From: a virus
IMG/VR virus record: IMGVR_UViG_3300035162_002268
Span: 1 to 43,735 of that record
DNA: 43,735 nucleotides
Direction: 5' to 3' (one strand)
In this document: positions 24,212 to 31,980 of the stretch, in pieces
Position numbering within the stretch: the stretch's first letter is position 1
How the letters are laid out: every line of letters begins with the position of its first letter
The notes under the pieces: generated by a model
Seen by the model: the letters and a program-made list of their open reading frames with translations, nothing else
The model's database searches: none
Told to the model about the DNA's origin: nothing
Made by a program: the position numbers and the translations under genes

Positions 24212-24315
24212 GTGAGCGATGCGAGAGGTGTCAGTCAATCATAAGAAAAGACCGTAACCCTCAATGCAAATGCAAATCGAAAGGAAGAATAACAGGAACA
24301 TTACAAGGTGATTAA
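24208..24315 (+). CDS. Zinc-knuckle-like micro-protein (35 aa)
   Basis: ATG 24208 overlaps the previous stop as ATGA. The sequence has CERC near the start and CKC after RNPQ, four Cys in 20 residues with many Lys/Arg, a possible nucleic-acid-binding zinc knuckle. TAA at 24313. Confidence 0.5.
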   Translation: MSERCERCQSIIRKDRNPQCKCKSKGRITGTLQGD

Positions 24316-24316
24316 A

Positions 24317-24610
24317 ATGCAAGCAAAAATAGAATACTTTGAAACAGGAACGAAGAACATCAAATACGCAGAAGGAAAATTGTTCTTTGGTGATGCGCTA
24401 CTTACAGATTACATTGGGTTGAAGAGGGAGGGGGAAGACTATCTCCTTATCCCATCAGCGACAGTGATTACAATTCAAACCTATGAGTTGGATGAAGAAC
24501 TTTACATGGTTGATGTTGCAAGCATGAAGCGTTCAAAGATGGCCGCGCTAAAAAGAATGGACAATGACTTACTAAGACAAGACGATTCGGGGAGGCCGTT
24601 TCATGGATAA
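24317..24610 (+). CDS. Hypothetical protein (97 aa)
   Basis: ATG 24317 has AAGGTGA about 7 bases upstream; GTG 24308 is the alternative. The N-terminal half is strand-rich (AKIEYFETGTKNIKYAEGKL). The C-terminal part is helical and basic. No family is recognised. Confidence 0.55.
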   Translation: MQAKIEYFETGTKNIKYAEGKLFFGDALLTDYIGLKREGEDYLLIPSATVITIQTYELDEELYMVDVASMKRSKMAALKRMDNDLLRQDDSGRPFHG

Positions 24611-24719
24611 CTACCCGGACGGTATGGATTGGGGAGCGTATGACGACTACCACGACCCTGTTTTAGAGTGTTGTGACCAAAGAGCATCATGTTGTGAATG
24701 TGAGGATGAGGAAGAATGA
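24603..24719 (+). CDS. Acidic Cys-rich micro-protein (38 aa)
   Basis: It is locked in by overlaps on both sides (ATG 24603, stop overlapping ATG 24716). It contains five Cys as CC, CC and C, with many Asp, Glu and Tyr. It may be a metal-binding peptide. Coding status rests on operon spacing alone. Confidence 0.45.
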   Translation: MDNYPDGMDWGAYDDYHDPVLECCDQRASCCECEDEEE

Positions 24720-24991
24720 ATACACCATTGAAATGTGCTAACGGAGATTACATCAGCGTGCAAGCATCGAGCGGTCATTACTGCTCACCGCGCGCAGACA
24801 CAACTGACATAGGATACGGTTCTGTTGAAATCCGTATCAACGACGATGACCCTATTGGTTGGGTTTCGGCATCGACATTGCTTGAAATGATTGCAACGCG
24901 TGGAGGTATCATTGGTGGTCAATTGCCACCTCTCAACTTCGGACAGTATGATTATGTTGCTGAAATGAAGGCGAAAGGTGAGGAAGAATGA
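24716..24991 (+). CDS. Small phage-type protein (91 aa)
   Basis: The stretch DYISVQASSGHYCSPRAD and the following YGSVEIRI resemble a small phage family with an SVQAS...HYxxPR...Y..VE signature. Function is unknown to me. ATGA overlap with the nuclease gene downstream. Confidence 0.65.
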   Translation: MNTPLKCANGDYISVQASSGHYCSPRADTTDIGYGSVEIRINDDDPIGWVSASTLLEMIATRGGIIGGQLPPLNFGQYDYVAEMKAKGEEE

Positions 24992-25908
24992 GCGTCAAGA
25001 TTTACGACGACGGTTCCTCCTATGCTTGGACACCCGAAATGGGAGAAGATGGCATCATCATTCGGATGAGCAAGTCAACTGCTGGTTCACTTGGGTGGTG
25101 CGCGCAACAGATGTGGTTGCAACATAACTATCCTAAACCTCAAGGCTTGGTTAAACACCTTGTTCTTGGTGACGATGTTCACAACGGTCTTGACTTGTTC
25201 TATCAATCAATTGAGAAGAACACTCATCAAAAAGAAATCATCATCAAGATGCTTGAACAAGGAGCGGAAGTGACAGATTATCTTAAGAAGTTGATTCCAT
25301 CCGAGAAGGCTATTGTTAGCAATCGCCGCGCGGAGAACAAAGACTTCCCTTTCTATCATGACGACTATTACTACAACATGAACTGGTTGATGGAATATGA
25401 GAACGCGCGAATGAAACTCTCACCTAACAACCCTTTACCGCTGGCTAATGAAGTTCGCCTTGAAGTAAAGATTGACATGGAGATTGAAGGGTATGGAACT
25501 ATACCCGTTCAGTTTGTTGGTATCATTGACCGTATTTTCGAGGCTACTGACGGTGGACTACTACTCTTTGAGTTGAAGACTGGTAAATGGAGTGACGCTA
25601 AAGCGAGTGAGATGAGAAAAGAGATGTCATACTACAAGTTTTTGATTGAGAATTGCGATAGTGATTATTTGAAAGAGCGCAACATTGACCGTCCGGTTAC
25701 ACATTGGGGTTGGAGATATTCAGCCGCAGATAACTGGATGAGTGAAAAGGTCAAGGCCATAAGCCAACGAGGGCTAATGAAGCGTGTCAAAGATTTGATA
25801 AAGATGTATCTTGACAACCAATTCCCCCCGACCAAACAGGACTTCAAGTGTGGCTATTGTGATTACCTTGAACTATGTCCAAAATATGCAATACAGGTGA
25901 GCGAATGA
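24988..25908 (+). CDS. Cas4/RecB-like PD-(D/E)XK nuclease with Fe-S cluster
   Basis: 306 residues. The nuclease core shows a conserved Asp in FVGIID (near 176-181) and FELKTGKW (near 193-200), the ExK of PD-(D/E)XK enzymes, followed by the helix MRKEMSYYKFLI (QxxxY-like). One Cys at 38 and three at 288, 291 and 297 (CGYCDYLELC) match the four ligands of the 4Fe-4S cluster in Cas4/AddB nucleases. No CRISPR genes are present, so a role in end resection during viral recombination or replication is likelier. Confidence 0.85.
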   Translation: MSVKIYDDGSSYAWTPEMGEDGIIIRMSKSTAGSLGWCAQQMWLQHNYPKPQGLVKHLVLGDDVHNGLDLFYQSIEKNTHQKEIIIKMLEQGAEVTDYLKKLIPSEKAIVSNRRAENKDFPFYHDDYYYNMNWLMEYENARMKLSPNNPLPLANEVRLEVKIDMEIEGYGTIPVQFVGIIDRIFEATDGGLLLFELKTGKWSDAKASEMRKEMSYYKFLIENCDSDYLKERNIDRPVTHWGWRYSAADNWMSEKVKAISQRGLMKRVKDLIKMYLDNQFPPTKQDFKCGYCDYLELCPKYAIQVSE

Positions 25909-26060
25909 GTGGAAGACCGTGTGAACTATGTGGATGGGACAAAGGTGGTATCGCTATGCGATATTCAAAGCGCGCCGTTTGCTTCTCCTGTATCGACAAG
26001 ATGCTTGAGTTTGCAGTCACAGCAGGAATGAGGTTTGATGATGAATCCTCTTCACTTTGA
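25905..26060 (+). CDS. Zinc-finger micro-protein (51 aa)
   Basis: ATG 25905 overlaps the nuclease stop as ATGA. CELCGWDKGG and CFSC give a two-pair zinc finger. The end overlaps the primase start region by 20 bases. It may assist either neighbour. Confidence 0.6.
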   Translation: MSGRPCELCGWDKGGIAMRYSKRAVCFSCIDKMLEFAVTAGMRFDDESSSL

Positions 26061-27132
26061 CTTCCCTAAAGAAGCAGGTCTGTTCCGCAAAATCATTAAC
26101 GATAAGAATGAGTTTGAACGGTATTGGTCTGCGTTACAAAATTCACAGTGCGCGTATATGTCCGTGTATGGTTTCCGAGCAGTGAAACCAAACGGTCGTC
26201 GCGCTGAATACAACACAGCCATCATCAAGCATTTCGTTCTTGACTTCGATAAGAAGTATCGTAAGGGAAGCAACATGATTGAAGTTGACGGTGACGAGGT
26301 TGTTCAACAAGTTCGCCGCCTTCATCAATTCATGATGGATGAACAAATCAATCACGGTGTGTGGTTTAGTGGTAATGGTTTTCACATTTGGACATCGCTC
26401 GATAAGACCCACTTACCATCAAACGGAACGCAGGTGTCACACATCAAGGCCGCGGGTAAGAAGGTCATCAATAAGTGGAAGAAAGACATGGAACTGTATT
26501 GCATGGACCCAACAGTGCCGTTTGATACTGCGCGTATGATAAGAGTGCCTAACTCTTACAACGCCAAGCAACATGTCCTGCGATGGAGTATCCCTCTAAC
26601 AAGTGAGCAACTACTTACTATGTCTTGGGATGAGATTTGCGAGAAAGCAGAAACCCCGCTTAACACCGCGCACTTCTATGGTCACAAGGGAGTCAATCTC
26701 CCTGTGAGTGAAGTTCGTAAAAGCCAATTCAAAGTGACAGGTGAACCAGTGAACTTCGATACTGTCAAGATGGGGAGCATCAAGATTCTCCCATGTCTCA
26801 TGGAGTCGGCTTGTCAAGTCGGGAGCAATCCTCCACATATCAGCCGCGCGAGTCTTGCTATTTACCTTGCATCGCGACTACGCAACTTCCTCCCTGTCCA
26901 GCGAACTACTGTGCAGATGAGGGAGAAGCATATACTCACACTCCACAACTTTATTGAAACGCTACAATGGGCTGACTACAACCCCGGTGTTACTGAATAC
27001 CAATTGCGTTCAATAGTTGAAACAGGATACATGGAACGATGCGAGAGCCTTATTGGTAAGGGTCTTTGTATCGGTCGATGTCAACTGTGGGATGGAACAG
27101 GCAATCACGAAGATAAGGAGATGATACAATGA
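26041..27132 (+). CDS. Archaeo-eukaryotic primase with PriS-like and PriL-like parts in one chain
   Basis: 363 residues from ATG 26041 (ATG 26038 is also possible). The N-terminal part has AEP motifs: VLDFDK with catalytic DxD (68-70), SGNGFHIW (110-117) and DTARMIRVPNSYN (162-174). The C-terminal third has Cys at 252, 334, 343 and 347 in a PCLMESAC...MERCESL...GLCIGRC layout, with an intervening ASRLRNF helix, like the 4Fe-4S domain of the large primase subunit PriL. It should make primers for the PolB/PCNA system. The fused layout recalls primases of archaeal plasmids. Confidence 0.85.
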   Translation: MNPLHFDFPKEAGLFRKIINDKNEFERYWSALQNSQCAYMSVYGFRAVKPNGRRAEYNTAIIKHFVLDFDKKYRKGSNMIEVDGDEVVQQVRRLHQFMMDEQINHGVWFSGNGFHIWTSLDKTHLPSNGTQVSHIKAAGKKVINKWKKDMELYCMDPTVPFDTARMIRVPNSYNAKQHVLRWSIPLTSEQLLTMSWDEICEKAETPLNTAHFYGHKGVNLPVSEVRKSQFKVTGEPVNFDTVKMGSIKILPCLMESACQVGSNPPHISRASLAIYLASRLRNFLPVQRTTVQMREKHILTLHNFIETLQWADYNPGVTEYQLRSIVETGYMERCESLIGKGLCIGRCQLWDGTGNHEDKEMIQ

Positions 27133-27467
27133 CGCGCAAATACGAATACACAGAAGTGAAAGGATTCTTACAATCCATCAAAATTACCCACACCGAGGTG
27201 GTCAAACCCAGTAAAATACCGGGCGAGAGTCGATGGTTTAATGCTGATTATGTCGAACTATTATTGATGATTGATGAGAAGTGGAGAACGCCGCGACAAC
27301 TAACTAAGTATTCACAGGCATTGCGCTTGATGGATTCATCCAAAATATCACAGATGATGAAAGGACTTGAACAGCAGGGTTTAGTTGAATCAAGAAAAGA
27401 GGGTCGTGACCATACTCAATACAGACGGACACATAAATTCCCATCACATGAGGGGCGATTAGCATGA
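27129..27467 (+). CDS. Winged helix-turn-helix protein
   Basis: 112 residues. The segment YVELLLMIDEKWRTPRQLTK, then SSKISQMMKGLEQQGLVESR and a basic wing EGRDHTQYRRT, is a clear MarR/ArsR-type winged helix. It could regulate early genes or be a replication accessory factor, since it lies between the primase and the ERCC4 nuclease with ATGA overlaps on both sides. Confidence 0.75.
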   Translation: MTRKYEYTEVKGFLQSIKITHTEVVKPSKIPGESRWFNADYVELLLMIDEKWRTPRQLTKYSQALRLMDSSKISQMMKGLEQQGLVESRKEGRDHTQYRRTHKFPSHEGRLA

Positions 27468-28153
27468 AGCCTCCATTGATTATAGACACCAACGAAAGAG
27501 GCACACTTGTTTCTGCACTTGAACGCCGCGCTAAATCAAGGTCACCCCGTATCAACATCCTTCGACAGAACTTAGTCAACGGTGATTACAAGTGCGGTGA
27601 TTGGTTGATTGAAGCCAAGAGCATAGATGACTTGTTTAACTCTATGAGAAGCGGTCACCTAATGCGTCAACTCGATAACATGGATGCCAATGATGGTAAC
27701 TATGGGTTGGTGATATGGGGAGAAATCGGTGGCTATGTTCACCGAGCGCGTGAGCGTGGCTCAACAATCACAGCCAGTCAAGCCCTCAAACAAATGACAG
27801 GGTTCCTCGGTAGGGTTGTAGCCGACTTCGGTTGCCTCATTTACCGCGCCCCTAACGCAAGTGAAGCGTCGGCTTTCATGGTCGCTTTACATGAAAAAAC
27901 ATACAAGAAAGCAAGCAGACATGGTGCGCAAGCAGTTAAACGCGTATCCACAAATGATGTCCGTATGGATATGATACTAACGATACCCGGTATCGGGCCG
28001 GACATGGCCGAAGCAATTCTCAACGCGTGTGGCTCAATTGAAGAGGCCGCGTGTGGTGATTGTTTGCGAGATGTTCCCCGTATGGGTAAGATTTTGCGCA
28101 ACCGCGTAATCGAAGTTTTAACAAGCGAAGAAGAAGTTCGCTTTGAGAGGTGA
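27464..28153 (+). CDS. ERCC4/XPF-family nuclease
   Basis: 229 residues. It has IIDTNERG (6-13), NGDY (39-42), IEAKSIDDLFNSM (49-61) and a RQL helix, the order of the XPF/Mus81/Hef nuclease domain. The usual ERKS is EAKS here, with Arg replaced by Ala. A C-terminal helix-hairpin-helix pair (LTIPGIGPDMAEAIL, then DVPRMGKILRNRV) provides DNA binding. It would cut branched DNA. It closes the replication-core operon before the second AT-rich gap. Confidence 0.87.
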   Translation: MKPPLIIDTNERGTLVSALERRAKSRSPRINILRQNLVNGDYKCGDWLIEAKSIDDLFNSMRSGHLMRQLDNMDANDGNYGLVIWGEIGGYVHRARERGSTITASQALKQMTGFLGRVVADFGCLIYRAPNASEASAFMVALHEKTYKKASRHGAQAVKRVSTNDVRMDMILTIPGIGPDMAEAILNACGSIEEAACGDCLRDVPRMGKILRNRVIEVLTSEEEVRFER

Positions 28154-28300
28154 TTCTAAGATGAATACTTCACAAATACTCATTTTTTCTTTCTATTATA
28201 ATATAGCGAGAAACAATAATCTAAGAAACGGTTATAGGCTGACTCGCACCGTGGGTGAATACCCTCAAGCGTCTGCCACCCCCCAAAGGAGATGAAAAAT
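28154..28300 (+). promoter_or_regulatory. AT-rich promoter/leader before the helicase gene
   Basis: The gap contains a run CTATTATAATATAG (TATA-like, about 28192-28205) and the 10-bp AATAATCTAA at 28215-28224 that also occurs before RFC. The remaining leader is GC-richer and includes a small hairpin GGGT-GAAT-ACCC (28253-28264) and AAAGGAG before the start codon. No coding sequence is seen. A promoter for the 28301-31980 genes is the simplest reading. Confidence 0.6.
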
Positions 28301-29725
28301 ATGCCCCAAAGACAATGGAACCAATACACAGCAGTAAAAGAATACCCCGTAATGAAGGATTACCTTGAGCGTTTTCGGACGACTTCGTTTTTCAACGAAA
28401 TACCCGGCCTCATATCCTTCTTTTACCTACAAGGCCAAGCCCTTGTTGACTATGTGCGAATACCCGTATGGGCTTCGGCACTCGACCCGCGCATCCATGT
28501 ATTTTGGATTCAAGCAACAAGGTCGGGTAAGTCAATCGCTTGGGAGTTCACCGGAGAAGTCGCTGAACTTGCAGGTCTTGACATTGACATGTTCACAAGC
28601 GGAACTGACAGTGCGCTCATCGGGTCAATCGACTCCGTGAGTGACGGTGACGGTGGATATGAACTTGTGCAGAACGAAGGACTACTCGGTGGTAAGAAGT
28701 GCTTGAACTTCGATGAAGGTTCAATCCTTCTTCAATCGAACCCTAAGCAATTCTTCTCGGAAGTTATTCTGTATCTTCAACAAGCGATGAACCCTATCGG
28801 AAGCCACAGTAACACCCTAACCAAGCACATGAAGAATGGTAAAGTCGAAACAGAATCCCGCGTATCGCTTTGGATTACTTCATTCCCACCAGCAGGTGTT
28901 AAAGAGTATGTTCTCACGAAGGGTCTATTCCAACGCGTGCTTTTGATTTACCGACCGTGGAGTGAAGACATGCGACAGATGGTGTCGGAACAAAGAATGT
29001 CCGGTGTCTTCCAAGACAAACTGACAGATGTTTCTTCACTCCAAGACATCGCTGACCACTTCATTCGCATTCGTGAAAAAACACAAGCGCGTCTATTGGG
29101 ACTTGCTAATATGACAAACCAACAATGGGAAGAACTTAATCCAGCCAGTAAGGAAGAAGTAGCGCGTGGATGTATGCATGAGATGTTTAGGACTGATGAA
29201 TCGTTTAATCCTCAAATGATGGCATCGGTTGATGAATACTACACTCTTGTTCGTGGTATGGATAAGCACCTATCCGATGTTGTTTGTTCATTCATCCCTA
29301 ACATTCTCAATTACACTACGCTCTTTGCCACACACCTTGCAATGATTCGTGTTGAGCGTGACAACATACCAGCAGATGGTGATTGGGTAGTCACAGGTGA
29401 TGATGTTGAGATGGCAACCGAAATCCTCTATGATATATATGAGCAACTTGTCCTTTGGCTTGAGTCCGAAGTTGAAGTAGGAGCAAAGGCCGCTGAAAAG
29501 ATTGCGCGCAAAGATGAGTGGATGAATGCTATGAAACCATGTAAGAAGGTTGACATCGAAGGCAAAGGGGACAGTTGGGTTCTCAAGAACGATATGTTTG
29601 ACCGATACGCTAACCAACTCGGTAAGAGCAAACCAACTGTGTATAAGCGATTCAAGGATGTTGAGAAGTTATTCAAGACCCATCGTGTAGGAAGTGCAGT
29701 CTATGTCAAGTTCAAGGAGGAATGA
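28301..29725 (+). CDS. AAA+ ATPase, candidate replicative helicase
   Basis: 474 residues. ATG 28301 (MPQRQWNQYT) is chosen since AAAGGAG lies about 8 bases upstream; ATG 28292 abuts that site. It has Walker A QATRSGKS (71-78), Walker B CLNFDEGSIL (near 131-140), a sensor strand LWITSFPPAG and a probable arginine finger in GLFQRVLLIYRPW. The C-terminal about 60 residues resemble a winged helix (NQLGKSKPTVYKRFKDV). The layout is MCM- or DUF3987-like. Placement beside primase and polymerase genes fits the viral replicative helicase, which is otherwise missing. Confidence 0.65.
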   Translation: MPQRQWNQYTAVKEYPVMKDYLERFRTTSFFNEIPGLISFFYLQGQALVDYVRIPVWASALDPRIHVFWIQATRSGKSIAWEFTGEVAELAGLDIDMFTSGTDSALIGSIDSVSDGDGGYELVQNEGLLGGKKCLNFDEGSILLQSNPKQFFSEVILYLQQAMNPIGSHSNTLTKHMKNGKVETESRVSLWITSFPPAGVKEYVLTKGLFQRVLLIYRPWSEDMRQMVSEQRMSGVFQDKLTDVSSLQDIADHFIRIREKTQARLLGLANMTNQQWEELNPASKEEVARGCMHEMFRTDESFNPQMMASVDEYYTLVRGMDKHLSDVVCSFIPNILNYTTLFATHLAMIRVERDNIPADGDWVVTGDDVEMATEILYDIYEQLVLWLESEVEVGAKAAEKIARKDEWMNAMKPCKKVDIEGKGDSWVLKNDMFDRYANQLGKSKPTVYKRFKDVEKLFKTHRVGSAVYVKFKEE

Positions 29726-29728
29726 TTG

Positions 29729-30331
29729 ATGAGTAAAATAATGGCACTCGATATTGAAACAGGTAACTTCTCGCATGAGATTGGTGGATGGGACAAAACC
29801 CACATGTTCGACACAACTGTTGTCGCTACATGGGATGGTGAAGAAGCACATGTGTTCAGCAAGGCCGACGATGTGATTGTAGCAGACGCGCACATGCATT
29901 CTCTCCATCCACGCGACCTCGGTGAGCATCTCAAGAAGCATGTTGACAATGGCGGCATCGTCATTGGACACAACATACGAGGTTTCGACCTCCCCGTTCT
30001 CCGTGATGCGCTTGACATGCATTACGCCGGAGTTCTTCTCAACAAGAAGGAATCCATCGTTGATACATCTTGGGAAGTTCGTAGCGCGAGTGGTAAAAGT
30101 CACCCCCTCGATTCTCTATGCAAACATACGCTTGGAGTAGGGAAAGAAATCATGGATTCAGCAGACGCGCCGATTGCTTGGCAAGAAGGTCGCTACGCTG
30201 ATGTTATCAAATACTGCATAGCAGATTGCAAACTCAATTATGACTTGTTTCTTCATGGAAGAACAGAAGGCTTTGTGAAAGGTCGTAATGCTGAAACAGG
30301 ACTAATTGAAGAATACCAAATAGGATGGTGA
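29729..30331 (+). CDS. DnaQ-like 3'-5' exonuclease
   Basis: 200 residues. Exo I MALDIETGN, Exo II IGHNIRGFDLPVL and Exo III KYCIADC form the DEDDy set of proofreading-type exonucleases (RNase H fold). It is separate from the polymerase, which has its own exonuclease domain, so it may trim recombination or repair intermediates or degrade host nucleic acid. ATG 29729 is preferred over TTG 29726. Confidence 0.85.
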   Translation: MSKIMALDIETGNFSHEIGGWDKTHMFDTTVVATWDGEEAHVFSKADDVIVADAHMHSLHPRDLGEHLKKHVDNGGIVIGHNIRGFDLPVLRDALDMHYAGVLLNKKESIVDTSWEVRSASGKSHPLDSLCKHTLGVGKEIMDSADAPIAWQEGRYADVIKYCIADCKLNYDLFLHGRTEGFVKGRNAETGLIEEYQIGW

Positions 30332-30339
30332 ACCCCCCG

Positions 30340-31836
30340 ATGACAGAAGAAAGAAAAACTGGAAGAGAAGCCCAAATGAGCAATATACGAGCCGCAGTGC
30401 AGGTAGCAGAAACCGTAAGGTCAACGCTTGGACCCGCTGGAATGGACAAAATGCTTGTTGATGAACGCGGAGAAAGCATCGTGACTAACGATGGTATAAC
30501 GATTATGCGAGAACTAAGCACAGCACACCCCGGTGCGCAGATGATGGTTCAAGCGAGTCAAACGCAAGAAGAAATGTGCAAAGATGGAACGACAAGTGTT
30601 GTTGTTCTTGCTGGACAGATGTTAGCCTTGAGTGAAGGATTACTCATGCGTGGCATCCATCCACAAACCATTGTGCGCGCCTTTCATAAAGCGTCGGAGT
30701 TAGCAATCAACAACTTACCCGAAGCATCGTCAAAGATTGAAAAATCTAACATCGCATCAACAGCGTTGAGAGGTAAGGCCGCTGAATCACATCTTGATTT
30801 CGCCGCTCAACTGTGCGCACATGCCGCAACTCAAGTCAACGGAGAACTCAATCGAGTTAGGATTCTAACTCAAGCAGGTGGCTCTATGGATGATTCGTAT
30901 ATTCATGCAGGTCTTGTCTTGAACAAAACATTCACTAATCCCGATTATGTTGGTAAAGAAAATCCGCGCGTATTACTTTTAGACGGTGGACTTGACGGAT
31001 TCAACTACGAAGATGTTCAAATGCAGATTCAAGACCCCGCTCAACTCAATAACATTCGTCAACAGGAAATGGAGATATTGGGACAAGTGGCTCAAACCAT
31101 TAGTGAAATGTGTGATGTCGTCATCATTCGTGATGGTGTCCATGAAGCGGTCGCTAAGTATCTCGATGCTCAAAACATTGGTGTTGTGAGTCGTGTCAAT
31201 CAAAGTGACATTGATGCTATCTCAAGAATCACAGGTATCGCAATCTATCATCGTGTCACAGAAGCACCCGAAGAAGCACCACGAATAGAAGGTGGAGTTA
31301 ATTCAAAGCGCATCGGTGACCTCGATTATGTATCGGTTAAATCCAAAGAGAGTGATACACTCACTCTCATTATCCGTGGCGCAACTCGACAAACACTCGA
31401 TGAATACGAGCGCGCGTTTGAAGATGCTCTCGGTGTGGTTTGTCTTTACATGAGTGACGAGCGCGTCTATCCGGGTGGTGGTGCTGTTCTATCGAAGTTG
31501 TCTATGGTTGTTCGCAACTACGCACTCAATGAGAATGGGTTGACAGCAAGAGAGCGTATGTGTATGGAAGCATTTGCGGACTCACTTGAAATCATACCAG
31601 CCGCTATTGCAAGCAACGCGGGAATGGACCCTCTTGATGTAGTTATGGAACTCCGCTCTTGTCCTGCTGATGTTGGTCTATACATTGACCACAAAGGAGA
31701 GGGTCAAATCACCAGCACAGCAGAAATGAATGTGTGGGAACCAGCATCACTTGTTGAACAGATTATCAAATCAGCAACCGAAGTGTCTTGCTCTATCCTA
31801 CGAATTGACGACATCATTGCCCGAAGAGGGGAGTGA
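30340..31836 (+). CDS. Group II chaperonin (thermosome/CCT-like)
   Basis: 498 residues, slightly shorter than cellular thermosome subunits (about 540). It has RSTLGPAGMDKMLV, VTNDGITIMREL, CKDGTTSVVVLAGQ and VYPGGGAVLSKLS, the conserved nucleotide-binding sequences of group II chaperonins. The usual GDGTTS has Lys for the first Gly. The start of the N-terminal arm is short. GGTGA upstream supports ATG 30340 over ATG 30325. Likely used to fold virion or replication proteins, possibly as its own ring or mixed with host subunits. Virus-coded thermosome homologues are known in magroviruses. Confidence 0.92.
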   Translation: MTEERKTGREAQMSNIRAAVQVAETVRSTLGPAGMDKMLVDERGESIVTNDGITIMRELSTAHPGAQMMVQASQTQEEMCKDGTTSVVVLAGQMLALSEGLLMRGIHPQTIVRAFHKASELAINNLPEASSKIEKSNIASTALRGKAAESHLDFAAQLCAHAATQVNGELNRVRILTQAGGSMDDSYIHAGLVLNKTFTNPDYVGKENPRVLLLDGGLDGFNYEDVQMQIQDPAQLNNIRQQEMEILGQVAQTISEMCDVVIIRDGVHEAVAKYLDAQNIGVVSRVNQSDIDAISRITGIAIYHRVTEAPEEAPRIEGGVNSKRIGDLDYVSVKSKESDTLTLIIRGATRQTLDEYERAFEDALGVVCLYMSDERVYPGGGAVLSKLSMVVRNYALNENGLTARERMCMEAFADSLEIIPAAIASNAGMDPLDVVMELRSCPADVGLYIDHKGEGQITSTAEMNVWEPASLVEQIIKSATEVSCSILRIDDIIARRGE

Positions 31837-31842
31837 TGGTTT

Positions 31843-31980
31843 TTGACATTCTTGACCGCGCTAATCACAGTAATTGCAGTATTGATGTTAATTGAGTTCG
31901 GTCTTTACTTGACCGATTTAATAGTGCGTAAGATGTCTAACCTTGCTATTCCGGGTTCTGCTGAATCGGAAGAGGAGTAA
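31843..31980 (+). CDS. Small membrane protein (45 aa), TTG start
   Basis: TTG 31843 lies 7 bases after the chaperonin stop and has GGGGAG nine bases upstream. Residues about 3-25 (LTALITVIAVLMLIEFGLYL) form one transmembrane helix, followed by a short basic segment and an acidic tail SAESEEE. Single-span proteins of this size at the end of a viral operon may act in lysis or at the membrane, but there is no homology evidence. Its 3' end overlaps the convergent gene by 35 bases. Confidence 0.5.
   Translation: MTFLTALITVIAVLMLIEFGLYLTDLIVRKMSNLAIPGSAESEEE

Noticed and set aside
24988-25908. Cas4 as evidence for a CRISPR-Cas system
   Set aside because: No cas1, cas2 or repeat array is present; stand-alone Cas4-like nucleases are common in archaeal viruses.
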